A stretch of 64,000 bases of DNA from Jongsikchunia kroppenstedtii DSM 45133 (GTDB lineage Bacteria > Actinomycetota > Actinomycetes > Mycobacteriales > Mycobacteriaceae). The notes under the pieces were generated by a model. It did no database searches. It worked only from the letters and a program-made list of their open reading frames with translations, and was not told the origin of the DNA. The stretch covers positions 1 through 64,000 of the forward strand of contig NZ_AQYG01000040.1 of the NCBI RefSeq assembly GCF_000380485.1, given 5' to 3'. Shown here piece after piece: positions 46,024-54,439 of the stretch. The position numbers were made by a program, and so were the translations under genes. Every line of letters begins with the position of its first letter. Within the stretch, counting starts at the first letter, position 1.

Positions 46024-47792
46024 CGCACCGACGCCAGCACCGCCCGCACCGCGGTCTCGATGTCCTGCGGTTCGATGCGCATCAGCGTCTCCGCGTCCAG
46101 GTCGGCAAGGTCGATGTCGCCGGACGAGAGCCGGTACTCCCGCTCTTCCTCCGCGGCCTCGATGACGTTGCGGATGAATCGGCCGTTGCCGGCCAGATCG
46201 ATGAGTGCCCTGGGCTGACCGCTCGTCGGGTCGGGCCGAGTGGTCTGGGTGAGCGGCAGGCACAGCTGCTGCAGCGCGGCCGCCGCATCGGCGGTGAGTC
46301 GTGAATCCCGTTGAGCGGCAAGGTGCTCGCCGATCATCGCCAACTCGCCGGGAGAGTACGACTCGAACCGGATGCGGCGCGCGAATCGGGACGTCAGGCC
46401 CTCATTGCTGGCCAGGAAGCGGTCGATCTCGCTGTCGTAGCCGGCGATGATGACGACGAGCCGGTCGCGGTCGTCCTCCATCCGCGCGAGCAGCGTGTCG
46501 ACGGCCTCCCGGCCGAATGCGTCGCCGCCCGAGAGTCCCTGCTGGATAAGGGTGTACGCCTCGTCGATGAACAGCACTCCATCGAGCGCGGAGTCGATGA
46601 GGGCCGATGTCTTGGGCGCGGTGGCGCCGAGATGTTCGCCGACGAGGTCGCGCCGGCCGGCCTCGACGACGTTGTCGGTCTTGATCAATCCGAGGGCGAA
46701 GTACGTCTTGGCGATGATCCGGGCGATGGTCGTCTTGCCGGTTCCGGGCGGTCCGGTGAAGGCGAGATGCAGACTGCGAGCCGTCGTCGACAGGCCTTTG
46801 TCGGCGCGCACCTTGGCCAGGGTGGCCGCCGAACGAAGTTTCGCCACTTGGGTTTTCACTTCGTGCAGGCCGATCTGCTGATCGAGTTCGGCCTGGGCGA
46901 GGGTCAGGAGATCGTCCGTCGCGTCGATGAGGGCCTCGGCGATGCCGGTGGCGGCGGGTACCGAATCGGGGTCCCAGCGGTCGGTGCGGGCGGCGATCTC
47001 CTCCGGTGATGTGATGACCAGCCGGAACTTGGGGTCGGCGAGCGCCTGGTTGTTCGCGCCGAAATCCGGGTCCTGTGCGTAGACCTGCTCGAACAGCGCT
47101 CGGGCCGCGGCCTCGTGGCCGGTCTCGCGCAGCGCCAGACCGCGGGTGAACTGTGCCGCCAGGGCCGCCGTCGGAATCGGGCCGGCCTCGGCGTCGCGGA
47201 GCCGGCGCTGCGCCTCCTCGAACAGGCCGAGCTGCGCGCACGACGAGCCCGCCATCACGTCCGCGCCGCAGCGCAGGAACTCGTCGTCCCAGCTATGCGA
47301 ATCACGCAGGGCGGCAAGAACATCGGTCCAGCGTTGGGTCCTGTAGTGTAGGACCGCCCGGATGTAGGAGGTGCTCGGCGCGGTGCCGGATTCCTCGTCC
47401 AGCGTCGCCTCGGCACTGGAATGGTCGCCATCCTCGATGAGGATGGCCGCGTAGGCGGCGACCGCCGATGCGCGATCGTTCAGTGGCAGATCGACGTAGA
47501 GCCCGCTGCTGAATCGGCCGCGCAGAGTATGTGCTGGGAGCCCGAGGCGTCGCAGTTCGCGGTGCAGCTGGTCGCGGCTGCGGTGGAGGTGGAACAGGAC
47601 GTGGCCGCTGGTGTCACCGAGGGCGGCCAGGCCCAGCCAGGCGTCGGCCATGTCCGGCTCCCATTCGGCGGCTCGGGTGAAGCCAACCCGGGCTTGTCGC
47701 AGGTTACGGGCACCTTCCTGGTCGTCGACCGGGAATCCCAACGATGCGATCGCGACATCGAAAGCCTGCCGAGCGCGGTGGAGGTCGGGCAC
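46020..47792 (-). CDS. eccA: Type VII secretion AAA+ ATPase EccA
   Basis: A 590-residue protein: an N-terminal TPR-like helical half (about 1-300) and a CbbX/SpoVK-type AAA+ domain with Walker A TGPPGTGKTT, Walker B GVLFIDEAYTL and arginine-rich sensor region (LTSRFARRIRF). EccA helps export ESX substrates. No eccB, eccC, eccD or ESAT-6-like genes are in this window, so it is a lone copy here. GTG start, convergent with the secreted protein gene. Confidence 0.88.
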   Translation of the reverse strand: MPDLHRARQAFDVAIASLGFPVDDQEGARNLRQARVGFTRAAEWEPDMADAWLGLAALGDTSGHVLFHLHRSRDQLHRELRRLGLPAHTLRGRFSSGLYVDLPLNDRASAVAAYAAILIEDGDHSSAEATLDEESGTAPSTSYIRAVLHYRTQRWTDVLAALRDSHSWDDEFLRCGADVMAGSSCAQLGLFEEAQRRLRDAEAGPIPTAALAAQFTRGLALRETGHEAAARALFEQVYAQDPDFGANNQALADPKFRLVITSPEEIAARTDRWDPDSVPAATGIAEALIDATDDLLTLAQAELDQQIGLHEVKTQVAKLRSAATLAKVRADKGLSTTARSLHLAFTGPPGTGKTTIARIIAKTYFALGLIKTDNVVEAGRRDLVGEHLGATAPKTSALIDSALDGVLFIDEAYTLIQQGLSGGDAFGREAVDTLLARMEDDRDRLVVIIAGYDSEIDRFLASNEGLTSRFARRIRFESYSPGELAMIGEHLAAQRDSRLTADAAAALQQLCLPLTQTTRPDPTSGQPRALIDLAGNGRFIRNVIEAAEEEREYRLSSGDIDLADLDAETLMRIEPQDIETAVRAVLASVR

Positions 47793-47978
47793 GAGGACCG
47801 CCCTTTCTGCCGAGGGTTCTGCGTCCGATCGAGTCTATACATTTCCGACAAAACGGACAGAGCCGCATCGACCGCGCCCACAGCGGCCGCTGATTGCAAT
47901 ATCAGTGCAGGTAGAGCGTCGATTTGGGTATTCTGACTGCCGTGTCCTAAGCTGATTCAGCTCCCAGCGGGAACACCG

Positions 47979-48051
47979 GCCCCCTTCGTCTAGCGGCCTA
48001 GGACGCCGCCCTTTCAAGGCGGTAGCGCGGGTTCGAATCCCGTAGGGGGTA
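47979..48051 (+). tRNA. tRNA-Glu (anticodon TTC)
   Basis: A 73-base cloverleaf. The acceptor GCCCCCT pairs with AGGGGGT, the anticodon loop CTTTCAA gives UUC, and the T arm is GCGGG-TTCGAAT-CCCGT. First of a row of three tRNA genes. Confidence 0.96.
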
Positions 48052-48085
48052 CGCAAGAGCGGCGAAAGTCGTTGGAGCACAGCAA

Positions 48086-48159
48086 GGCCCTGTGGCGCAG
48101 TTGGTTAGCGCGCCGCCCTGTCACGGCGGAGGTCGCGGGTTCGAGTCCCGTCAGGGTCG
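48086..48159 (+). tRNA. tRNA-Asp (anticodon GTC)
   Basis: A 74-base cloverleaf. The acceptor GGCCCTG pairs with CAGGGTC, the anticodon loop CTGTCAC gives GUC, and the T arm is GCGGG-TTCGAGT-CCCGT. Confidence 0.96.
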
Positions 48160-48202
48160 CTTTCTCGGTTTTACCGAGGGGCGCGGTTCGCAGAACCGTT
48201 CC

Positions 48203-48279
48203 GGCCAGGTAGCTCAGTTGGTACGAGCGTCCGCCTGAAAAGCGGAAGGTCGCCGGTTCGATCCCGGCCCTGGCCACCA
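48203..48279 (+). tRNA. tRNA-Phe (anticodon GAA), attachment site of the mobile element
   Basis: The acceptor GGCCAGG pairs with CCTGGCC, the anticodon stem TCCGC/GCGGA holds loop CTGAAAA (anticodon GAA), and the T arm is GCCGG-TTCGATC-CCGGC. CCA is encoded. The 3' part from 48235 on is the attachment core; the gene stays complete because the element supplies an identical 3' end. Confidence 0.97.
48235..48278. repeat. Attachment core repeat at tRNA-Phe side (attL)
   Basis: A 44-bp sequence from the anticodon loop of tRNA-Phe (CTGAAAAGCGG) to the CC of CCA. It is identical to 63439-63482. Confidence 0.95.
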
Positions 48280-48351
48280 CAAGAAGTAGCTGGTCAGAGA
48301 CCTTCTTCGATTCGATTCGGCTCGTTGGATGAGGACAATTGCCCGTCTGAT

Positions 48352-48370
48352 GGGGCCAAAATGGGGCCAA
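48352..48370. repeat. Integrase arm-type repeat, left
   Basis: GGGGCCAAAATGGGGCCAA, itself two copies of GGGGCCAA spaced 11 bp. The same 19 bp lie in the same orientation at 63331-63349. In the excised circle the two would flank the core, as arm sites do. Confidence 0.65.
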
Positions 48371-48449
48371 ATTCGGCCGGTGCTGGAGTTTGCTTCATTC
48401 GCTGGTCGTTGCTGTGGCTGATTCGCGACGTGTCACCGCCGCAGGATTC

Positions 48450-49535
48450 CTACGAGTCGCTTGGTGGATCGATGTGCAGGCTGTCCATGGCATCCGCGAC
48501 CGCGTCGAGCTCGTGATCGAACAGGTCCGCGTAGATCCCTGCCGTGGTCGTGATCGATCGGTGGCCAAGCGCAGCCTGCAGCAGTCGCAGATCGGCGCCT
48601 GCTGATCGTGCGAGAGATGCATACGTGTGTCGGAGGTCGTGGATACGAAGAGTTGGCCGGCCGAGCTCTGCTCGCTGCTTGTACCAATCGACGCTCCGCA
48701 CCCAATTTTCGCGAGACAGCATCCCGCCGCGTGGGGACGTAATTGCGGGCTCGAGTGCCGGCCGACCATCGATTCGACGATTCAGCACCGGAAGCAGCGT
48801 CTGAGGGATCGGCACTGTGCGGCGACCTGCTCTGGTCTTGGGACCGCCTGCGACCAACCGGCCCCGAACCTGTGTCACTGACCGACGCACTCGGATACGG
48901 CGCTTCGCTAGATCCACGTCGTCACAATGAAGCCCGACGAGCTCGCCAAATCGCAGGCCGGTGTAGGCCAGGATCGTCACCACGTCGCCTTGAGGGCCGC
49001 ATAGCTCGGCCAACTCGTGCACCTCTCCCGCAGTCAGATACAAGTGCTGTCGGATCGGCAGGGGAGGAAAGTGGGTGTCGGCCGCCGGGTTGGCTGCGAT
49101 CAACTTCTCCGATACCGCGAGGTCCAGGACCATTCGCAGCAGCGTATGCGTGCCGCGCTGAGTCCTCGGGCCGACGCTCATCGAGTTCACCCAGCGCTGT
49201 ACCGATTCGGAATCGACGCGGTTGACCGGCCAGCTGCCGAATGCCGGCCCCACCCGTAGCCGCCAGTAGGACTCGTAGTTGTAGCGCACCTTTGGCGAGA
49301 AGTCTGCTCGCGACGTAAGCCAACGCTGGTACACAGCGGACACCAGGACCTTGCTGCCCCGCCGGGGATCGATATATGAACCGGAGCGTGCACGGTGGGA
49401 GATAAGTTCCGCCTGGTATTGCTTGGCCGCCTTCTCGCTCGTGAAGCTCTTACGCCTCTTGGAACGATCAGGCATCCGCCACTCCACGTACCACCGAGGG
49501 CTGCCCGACTTCGTCTCATATCGTTTGATGGACAT
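48450..49535 (-). CDS. int: Tyrosine integrase
   Basis: A 361-residue tyrosine recombinase. The N-terminal arm-binding part (1-60) and SAM-like core-binding part precede a catalytic domain with R195 (YTGLRFGEL), K233, H299 and R302 (HDLRHTYASL), H325 (LGHRS) and the nucleophile Y335 (TTAGIYADL). It should recombine the tRNA-Phe core. ATG 49535 shares its A with the stop of the excisionase gene (TGATG), so this shorter start is preferred to 49598. Confidence 0.95.
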   Translation of the reverse strand: MSIKRYETKSGSPRWYVEWRMPDRSKRRKSFTSEKAAKQYQAELISHRARSGSYIDPRRGSKVLVSAVYQRWLTSRADFSPKVRYNYESYWRLRVGPAFGSWPVNRVDSESVQRWVNSMSVGPRTQRGTHTLLRMVLDLAVSEKLIAANPAADTHFPPLPIRQHLYLTAGEVHELAELCGPQGDVVTILAYTGLRFGELVGLHCDDVDLAKRRIRVRRSVTQVRGRLVAGGPKTRAGRRTVPIPQTLLPVLNRRIDGRPALEPAITSPRGGMLSRENWVRSVDWYKQRAELGRPTLRIHDLRHTYASLARSAGADLRLLQAALGHRSITTTAGIYADLFDHELDAVADAMDSLHIDPPSDS

Positions 49536-49792
49536 CAGGCCGCACCACCGGCGCGACGACGATCCCGAAGCCAGTCCAGCACGTCGCCGCGGCGCCACAC
49601 ACGCGTACGCTCTGAAAGTTGAATATGTACTGGCCCAATCGAATCCATGCCAAGCTCACGCGCCGAGGCCCATCGGTTCAGCGTGCTCGATGACACGCCG
49701 CACAAGTCGGATGCTTGCCGAGCAGTGAGGAGCTGATCGGGATCGCCCGACACGAAGACACCAGACACTTTGGTCGCAGACACCTGTATCAC
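49535..49792 (-). CDS. xis: Excisionase-like MerR-type HTH protein
   Basis: An 85-residue DNA-binding protein with a winged helix (LLTARQASDLCGVSSSTLNRWASARELG) and a second segment RTRVWRRGDVLDWLRDRRR, the usual pattern of actinobacterial Xis. It directs the integrase towards excision. GTG start overlaps the stop of the gene before it (GTGA). Confidence 0.85.
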   Translation of the reverse strand: MIQVSATKVSGVFVSGDPDQLLTARQASDLCGVSSSTLNRWASARELGMDSIGPVHIQLSERTRVWRRGDVLDWLRDRRRAGGAA

Positions 49793-50130
49793 TCTCTTTC
49801 GTCGTTAGAAGTCGAGGCCACTATTCGAAGCCGCAACGTTCGCTCGTGGCACGCCGACAAACTCGTCTCGGCCGCTAGCAGCAAATGATTTGTTCGCAGT
49901 AGTTCTGAAGCAACCTCAGTCAAGGCGGTCTCGACGGACATCGGCAGTCCTAGATCGTCCACGGCGACATCTGGTCTGTTGAGCTCGCCCAGTCGAATGA
50001 GATTGAACTGGGCGAGTTTACGCGCACGGCGAATCCCGGCTTGCAGACGGATCAATTCCTGATCGACGACGTACGGATCAAGACCTTGGGCGGCCGTATC
50101 GCCGCTGCGGCGCTGGGCTTTCGCGGTCAT
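49789..50130 (-). CDS. Element protein of unknown function (113 aa)
   Basis: A helical, charged protein (DPYVVDQELIRLQAGIRRARKLAQFNLIRLGELNR). No family recognised. It is coupled by four-base overlaps to the FtsK-type gene before it and the excisionase after it, so it belongs to the transfer/integration operon. Confidence 0.7.
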   Translation of the reverse strand: MTAKAQRRSGDTAAQGLDPYVVDQELIRLQAGIRRARKLAQFNLIRLGELNRPDVAVDDLGLPMSVETALTEVASELLRTNHLLLAAETSLSACHERTLRLRIVASTSNDERE

Positions 50131-51389
50131 TGATCTACCGACCCGTCACCGCTGCCGGCGCCAACGAGTTGCCTCGGATCCCGAGTGAGGCCGACATGAT
50201 GCTCCACCCATCGTGACAACAGCCTTGTATCCACCTGTGGCACGCGCAATCTCACGTACTCGCCGTTGTCCGTTGTGATACACACCCCTGCATCTCCTGG
50301 AAGATGCAACTCTGTCGGTCTGGGCCCCGCCGGATCGAGCAGTTCACCAAACGTTGCCTTCTCAGCATCGACTGATCGCAGGGCGAACCCGACCTTCCGT
50401 TCGGCGTTGTCACGAACGATCGTTGGGATGGAATCGGCCGTCGGTCGTTGCGTGCTGATCACAGTCACGAGTCCCGCCGATCGCTGCTTGCGGACCGTTC
50501 GTCCGACGCATTGCGAAATACGTTCTGCGACCTCCTTGTCCTGCTTTGAATTCGACTGTGCAACAAAGAACGACTGCGCCTCGTCGATGATTACGATGAC
50601 TACCGGCCACTCATCAGAAGGCCCGCCATCCCACAGATTCGACTGCCCATCGAACTCATCGGGTAGGCGACGGAAACGCGCTGACATGAGCAACTGAATC
50701 GACTCAAGCTCTGCCGCAACCGATTCTAAGTCGGCGTCTGTCGACATATACGAGAAGCAGCGTGGCCTCAGCCAATCCCAGTCGCCCGAACCCTTGCCGT
50801 CGAGCACCATGAACTGGATCTCTGGTCGTGACACCAGCGACCCGAACCACGTCCGCATCGCCGATGTCTTACCACTGCCCGGAATGCCGGCGACGACCAT
50901 CGCGGAAAGGTTCACAAGTGAGAACGTGACAGGCAGTGCTGCTTCGGAGATGCCAAGGATGATCCGACCGGGCTCGCCCTTAGGTACTCCCTCTACCGAG
51001 ATGGGCTGGGCCAGTGGATCTTCAGTCACAAGATCCAATGTGACTTGGCCGAACCGAGCTCGCACCTGGACTCGCTCGCAGGCGAGTGCGGTGCACAGGC
51101 GCCCGGTCGCGTCCTCGAAATGCTTCGCTGACTGGCCGATCACCAGTGCCAATTGAACCGAGGCGCCCCAAGGAGCTGGCTGGACCGAAATGACACGCGG
51201 CGCGATCCCGCCAATCGAGAGTCCGCAAGCATCAAACACCGCCGCAGCCGATCGGGGATCTTGCAGAGTCCGCACTGCGTGATGAGTCGCGGGAGCGAAA
51301 CGGGGCACCAGGGCCGCTGCACGTCGACGGCGATAACCGACGTACGCCACTGCAGTTGCCACGGCGATCAATAAAAGCAGCCACATCAT
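50127..51389 (-). CDS. FtsK/SpoIIIE-type DNA translocase of the element
   Basis: A 420-residue protein with an N-terminal membrane helix (MMWLLLLIAVATAVAYVGY), a middle domain and an FtsK motor: Walker A GIPGSGKT (168-175), Walker B VVIVIIDEAQ, and VTVISTQRPTADSIPTIVRDN. In actinomycete elements this single protein pumps double-stranded DNA to the recipient. Overlaps its neighbours by ATGA at both ends. A C-terminal DNA-reading winged helix is not evident. Confidence 0.9.
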   Translation of the reverse strand: MMWLLLLIAVATAVAYVGYRRRRAAALVPRFAPATHHAVRTLQDPRSAAAVFDACGLSIGGIAPRVISVQPAPWGASVQLALVIGQSAKHFEDATGRLCTALACERVQVRARFGQVTLDLVTEDPLAQPISVEGVPKGEPGRIILGISEAALPVTFSLVNLSAMVVAGIPGSGKTSAMRTWFGSLVSRPEIQFMVLDGKGSGDWDWLRPRCFSYMSTDADLESVAAELESIQLLMSARFRRLPDEFDGQSNLWDGGPSDEWPVVIVIIDEAQSFFVAQSNSKQDKEVAERISQCVGRTVRKQRSAGLVTVISTQRPTADSIPTIVRDNAERKVGFALRSVDAEKATFGELLDPAGPRPTELHLPGDAGVCITTDNGEYVRLRVPQVDTRLLSRWVEHHVGLTRDPRQLVGAGSGDGSVDQ

Positions 51390-51802
51390 TGGGAAGCCTC
51401 TCGGGCGCGACCCGTCTTGCTGGGTGCCGGGGATTGAGCCGTTGCAGTCTTAAGCAACTGTTCCAAGTCGCCAACCCGCGCAACCTCTGTCACGCCATGC
51501 ACGCGGCACCGAATCTGTCCGAAATCGCCTCCGGTCAGAGTCACGACCATCGGGCCCTGGATATCGATCACGCTGCCCACAGCGAGGTCGTCGGCAGCTG
51601 TAGCGGGCAATAGTACGGTTGCGTCGGTAATGCCAATCAGCGGTGAGAGCAGAAGACTCTGCACCTGGCAGAGGTCGACCCCGGTGACGGGATCCTGCTC
51701 AACCCTGTCGGTAGCTTCTCCTCCTTTGTACTGTCGCTTGATGCGGGGCTTTGCCTTACATGCGAGGCGGGCGGGCATCGGATGCTGAATTTCGGTTGCC
51801 AT
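51386..51802 (-). CDS. Element protein of unknown function (138 aa)
   Basis: A beta-rich protein (LLSPLIGITDATVLLPATAADDLAVGSVIDIQGPMVVTLTGGDFGQIRCRVHGV), reminiscent of the SepF/OB-like small proteins encoded before translocases in such elements, but not assignable. AGGAG lies seven bases before the ATG. Coupled to the translocase gene by ATGA. Confidence 0.7.
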   Translation of the reverse strand: MATEIQHPMPARLACKAKPRIKRQYKGGEATDRVEQDPVTGVDLCQVQSLLLSPLIGITDATVLLPATAADDLAVGSVIDIQGPMVVTLTGGDFGQIRCRVHGVTEVARVGDLEQLLKTATAQSPAPSKTGRAREASQ

Positions 51803-51855
51803 GGTTTGACTCCTAAAATGTTGGTATTCAAAGTGTTAGGTGGATGCAGCTGCCT

Positions 51856-52179
51856 TTAATGGCAGGTGATTTGGATAACCGTTGATGTATCACCTCCGTC
51901 TATTCCTGGAAGGGATGGCGCAGACTCAGCCCGTTGAGGGCCGATCTGTGGCTGTGTAGACAAATCGGCTGTCGATCCCGGTGTGGCCGTTGCGCGAGTC
52001 GGACTGCCAGCGCTGTCTGCCATAGCGATACACGCCAGTGGACTACCGGCAACGGGATGGCTGACATCGGCGGATGTCGAGATGATGAGTGCGCTTACGA
52101 GCACACCAACGATGGAAGCAACAGCGGCGGACACAAGGACATCCGCCAGTACGCAGCTCCAGAATCTGCGGGACGTCAC
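51856..52179 (-). CDS. Single-helix membrane protein of the element
   Basis: A 107-residue protein with one N-terminal helix (VLADVLVSAAVASIVGVLVSALII) and an external Ser/Thr/Pro-rich tail. The open frame goes to 52269, but GTG 52179 overlaps the stop of the upstream gene (GTGA) and is preferred. Function unknown; probably a transfer-operon accessory at the membrane. Confidence 0.7.
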   Translation of the reverse strand: MTSRRFWSCVLADVLVSAAVASIVGVLVSALIISTSADVSHPVAGSPLACIAMADSAGSPTRATATPGSTADLSTQPQIGPQRAESAPSLPGIDGGDTSTVIQITCH

Positions 52180-52928
52180 AGATCGCCCCCAGGTTCGATT
52201 GTTGCTCGGATGGTCACCGATGGACTCGGTCCCGCCTCGCAAAGTGAGAGACCGTCGTAGTCGATCCACACGTTCCGAACTACATCCGGCCGGACTGTTC
52301 GAGCCGAGGGACCAAACGGGTCAATCTCGACGCGGGCCGAGAACTCACCCAGAGATGCTCCCGGTGATCGCGGATACAGTCGGACAACGTCCGAGGCGAC
52401 ATCGGCCCACAATGAACCTCCTGAAGGTCTGCTCGCTAGGTCCAGTGCGCCGATCGCCAATACAGCGGTTCCGGTCGCAGAAGCCAGCTCGATCAGCTGC
52501 TCGAACTCCAGGGCTGTTTCACGTGAGGGCCGGATCAGTCGGCAATGGCGAGAGATAGTTCGGATGTCATCGACTACAACCACTCCGCCTCTGAACGCCG
52601 AAACAATTCGCCGTAGCTCGGACAGTTCCGCGACCTTCAACGGAGCGGTAGATACCGAGGATCCGACAGTGGCACCCGCGGCTCGGGCGCGGCGCGGCCC
52701 AACGCCCACGGCGACTGCATCAGATTTCCATTCTTCGGTTGGCGCGAGCGTTGACAACGTTTGGTAGATCAAAAGCGCCGTCGCAGCGGGTGGTCCGTAG
52801 ACGACTGTCAGGCCGGGCGCCAAGCCTCCGACCAATGCGTCCCACACCGTTTGTCCCGTCCGGCGGCGCCGTGTGTGAAGTGTGCTGACCCCATCGGGCT
52901 CGTTGGATGACGAGACCACCCTCTCCAT
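52176..52928 (-). CDS. RecA-like P-loop-derived protein of the element
   Basis: About 250 residues. A degenerate nucleotide-binding loop VVYGPPAATALLIYQTL and a strand ending in VVVVDDIRTI resemble RecA/KaiC-type ATPases, but the lysine and Ser/Thr of Walker A are missing. I chose ATG 52928 because AGGGAGA lies seven bases before it; 52958 and 53024 are possible. First gene of the minus-strand operon and divergent from the HTH regulator. The role is unknown. Confidence 0.65.
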   Translation of the reverse strand: MERVVSSSNEPDGVSTLHTRRRRTGQTVWDALVGGLAPGLTVVYGPPAATALLIYQTLSTLAPTEEWKSDAVAVGVGPRRARAAGATVGSSVSTAPLKVAELSELRRIVSAFRGGVVVVDDIRTISRHCRLIRPSRETALEFEQLIELASATGTAVLAIGALDLASRPSGGSLWADVASDVVRLYPRSPGASLGEFSARVEIDPFGPSARTVRPDVVRNVWIDYDGLSLCEAGPSPSVTIRATIEPGGDL

Positions 52929-53004
52929 CGCGTTTCTCCCTGTGGCTCCATCGACCATGTGCGTCTCGCTTCCCTGCCTCGGTGTTCCAAGTAACAACAT
53001 AGCG

Positions 53005-53038
53005 CGTTGTTGAACATGCTGCAACGTGGTGTACCACG
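53005..53038. promoter_or_regulatory. Divergent control region of the element operon
   Basis: The gap contains the inverted repeat CGTGGT-GT-ACCACG (53025-53038) and next to it GTTG...CAAC arms (53006-53025). A -10-like TATGTT points to the left. This is the likely operator for the HTH regulator that starts at 53098. Confidence 0.45.
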
Positions 53039-53097
53039 GTACTGCGTGGCCGCCGTAGACTGAGCCTGTTCACCGACTACAGAGGGGATGTTGCACC

Positions 53098-53793
53098 GTG
53101 GCGGATCGGGGCGCTCGCGAAAAGGAAGCCGTACGCGAGATGAAGAAGCTTGTCTCGCGGGGGATCTCAGAACGAGATGCGAGAGAGCAGGTCGCTGAGA
53201 CATTCTCTGTGCACCCCGAGACTGTCCGTCGTTGGGCGCGAAGGTCTGGCGTCCTCGCGACGGCAACAGGTTTGGACCAGGCGCTTGGCGAGCAAATCGT
53301 CGACGCTATGCAGCGGCTGATCGACGAGGGAGTTTCCAGAAATAGAGCCAGCCGGATTGTCGCCGACAAATACGGGGTTCATCAAAATACGGCAAAGAAT
53401 TGGTATGAAAAGCTGCAGGCAGTGAGGCCGGATGTGATATTTGTGTCGGAGGAGATGCCGGCGATTAGCTTTCAGCTGTCACGTCGGCAGGTCGAAGACG
53501 AATGGCGCAAAATGATCCAAGTCGTAGGTGAATTACTGAAGAACTCTGGTGCCATGATCGAAGCGTCGGATCCACTCTTCGACGTCGATCCGAATAGTCA
53601 GCTTGAATCAAGCATGACATTACTTGCGGCAACATCGGAACTGATTGATCGCTTTCAAGAAAACTTCATTGACATGGCACTGGTGGCGGGCATTGAAGCA
53701 ACGCAGATTGCGAAGTGGACGAATAAGAGCGTCGTCGGAATCAGGGCGCGTCGCGAGAAAATGAACTCTGACGTGATCCCGACAACTTCCTGA
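53098..53793 (+). CDS. Tandem helix-turn-helix regulator of the element
   Basis: A 231-residue protein with two similar HTH units: SERDAREQVAETFSVHPETVRRWARRSG and SRNRASRIVADKYGVHQNTAKNWYEKL, then a helical domain and a C-terminal HTH-like end (GIEATQIAKWTNKSVVGIRARR). Starts with GTG after GAGGGG. Divergent from the transfer operon, so it probably controls it. A+T content rises in its second half. Confidence 0.75.
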   Translation: MADRGAREKEAVREMKKLVSRGISERDAREQVAETFSVHPETVRRWARRSGVLATATGLDQALGEQIVDAMQRLIDEGVSRNRASRIVADKYGVHQNTAKNWYEKLQAVRPDVIFVSEEMPAISFQLSRRQVEDEWRKMIQVVGELLKNSGAMIEASDPLFDVDPNSQLESSMTLLAATSELIDRFQENFIDMALVAGIEATQIAKWTNKSVVGIRARREKMNSDVIPTTS

Positions 53794-53853
53794 CCGGTAG
53801 GCATTCTATTTGTCGCGTTCAACGCGATATTGACGGGTATTGATCAACAAATC

Positions 53854-54063
53854 CTAAAGGCGTGCACGCTGATTCAGCGGGTCGGTGGTACCTAAGCGAT
53901 CTACTGCGGATCGATCATTCGATCCGTGGAGAGCATAGCGGGCACGTGCGGCTCGACGCTCAAGGTCCATTTCGTCTGAGCTGAACTCCTGAGCAAATGC
54001 TTCGTATTGGTGGTCGAGTACGTAGTCGATAGAGTCATCGTTGAGCTCGTCATCGTCAGTCAT
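53854..54063 (-). CDS. Small acidic protein coupled to antitoxin-like gene
   Basis: A 69-residue acidic protein (MTDDDELNDDSIDYVLDHQYEAFAQEF). The ATG 54063 overlaps the stop of the preceding gene (ATGA), so they are co-translated. No family recognised. It is far too small for a RES or ParT-type toxin. Confidence 0.6.
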   Translation of the reverse strand: MTDDDELNDDSIDYVLDHQYEAFAQEFSSDEMDLERRAARARYALHGSNDRSAVDRLGTTDPLNQRARL

Positions 54064-54305
54064 GGGTACGACCCCCACATCTCTCCGTCGAGCGCTTCCA
54101 TCACAGCGCCCATCCTGCCCTCGTGAATTGCGTCGACCGGCCGCGCGCCACCCAGATATGCGTTGTGGCCAAGGAGCCAGGAGTGTGCGGCTTTATTGCC
54201 GAATATTAAGCGCGCCTTTGTGATTGCCTGACTGTAGGCGTCGCGGATCGCTGCCTTGGGCGCGTCATCATGACCGAGCGGCTGCGTCTCATCATGGTCC
54301 TGCAT
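54060..54305 (-). CDS. MbcA/ParS/Xre-type antitoxin toxin-binding domain (orphan)
   Basis: An 81-residue protein covering the DUF2384 toxin-binding domain: ITKARLIFGNKAAHSWLLGHNAYLGGARPVDAIHEGRMGAVMEALDGEMWGS, with the conserved WL..N..LGG..P pattern. The DNA-binding half of full MbcA antitoxins is absent and no RES toxin follows. It may be an anti-toxin guard or a regulator of the small downstream protein (inference). Confidence 0.75.
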   Translation of the reverse strand: MQDHDETQPLGHDDAPKAAIRDAYSQAITKARLIFGNKAAHSWLLGHNAYLGGARPVDAIHEGRMGAVMEALDGEMWGSYP

Positions 54306-54439
54306 ACATTCACGATACTGTTCGGAACCTCCCCATTGCTAGGAACATTCGCATCGTTATGCAGCGTGCATCACGACCCACGGCCATACATCGGACCGCC
54401 GGCGGCGCAGTCCAGAATCCGACGCACACTGCCGATCAC

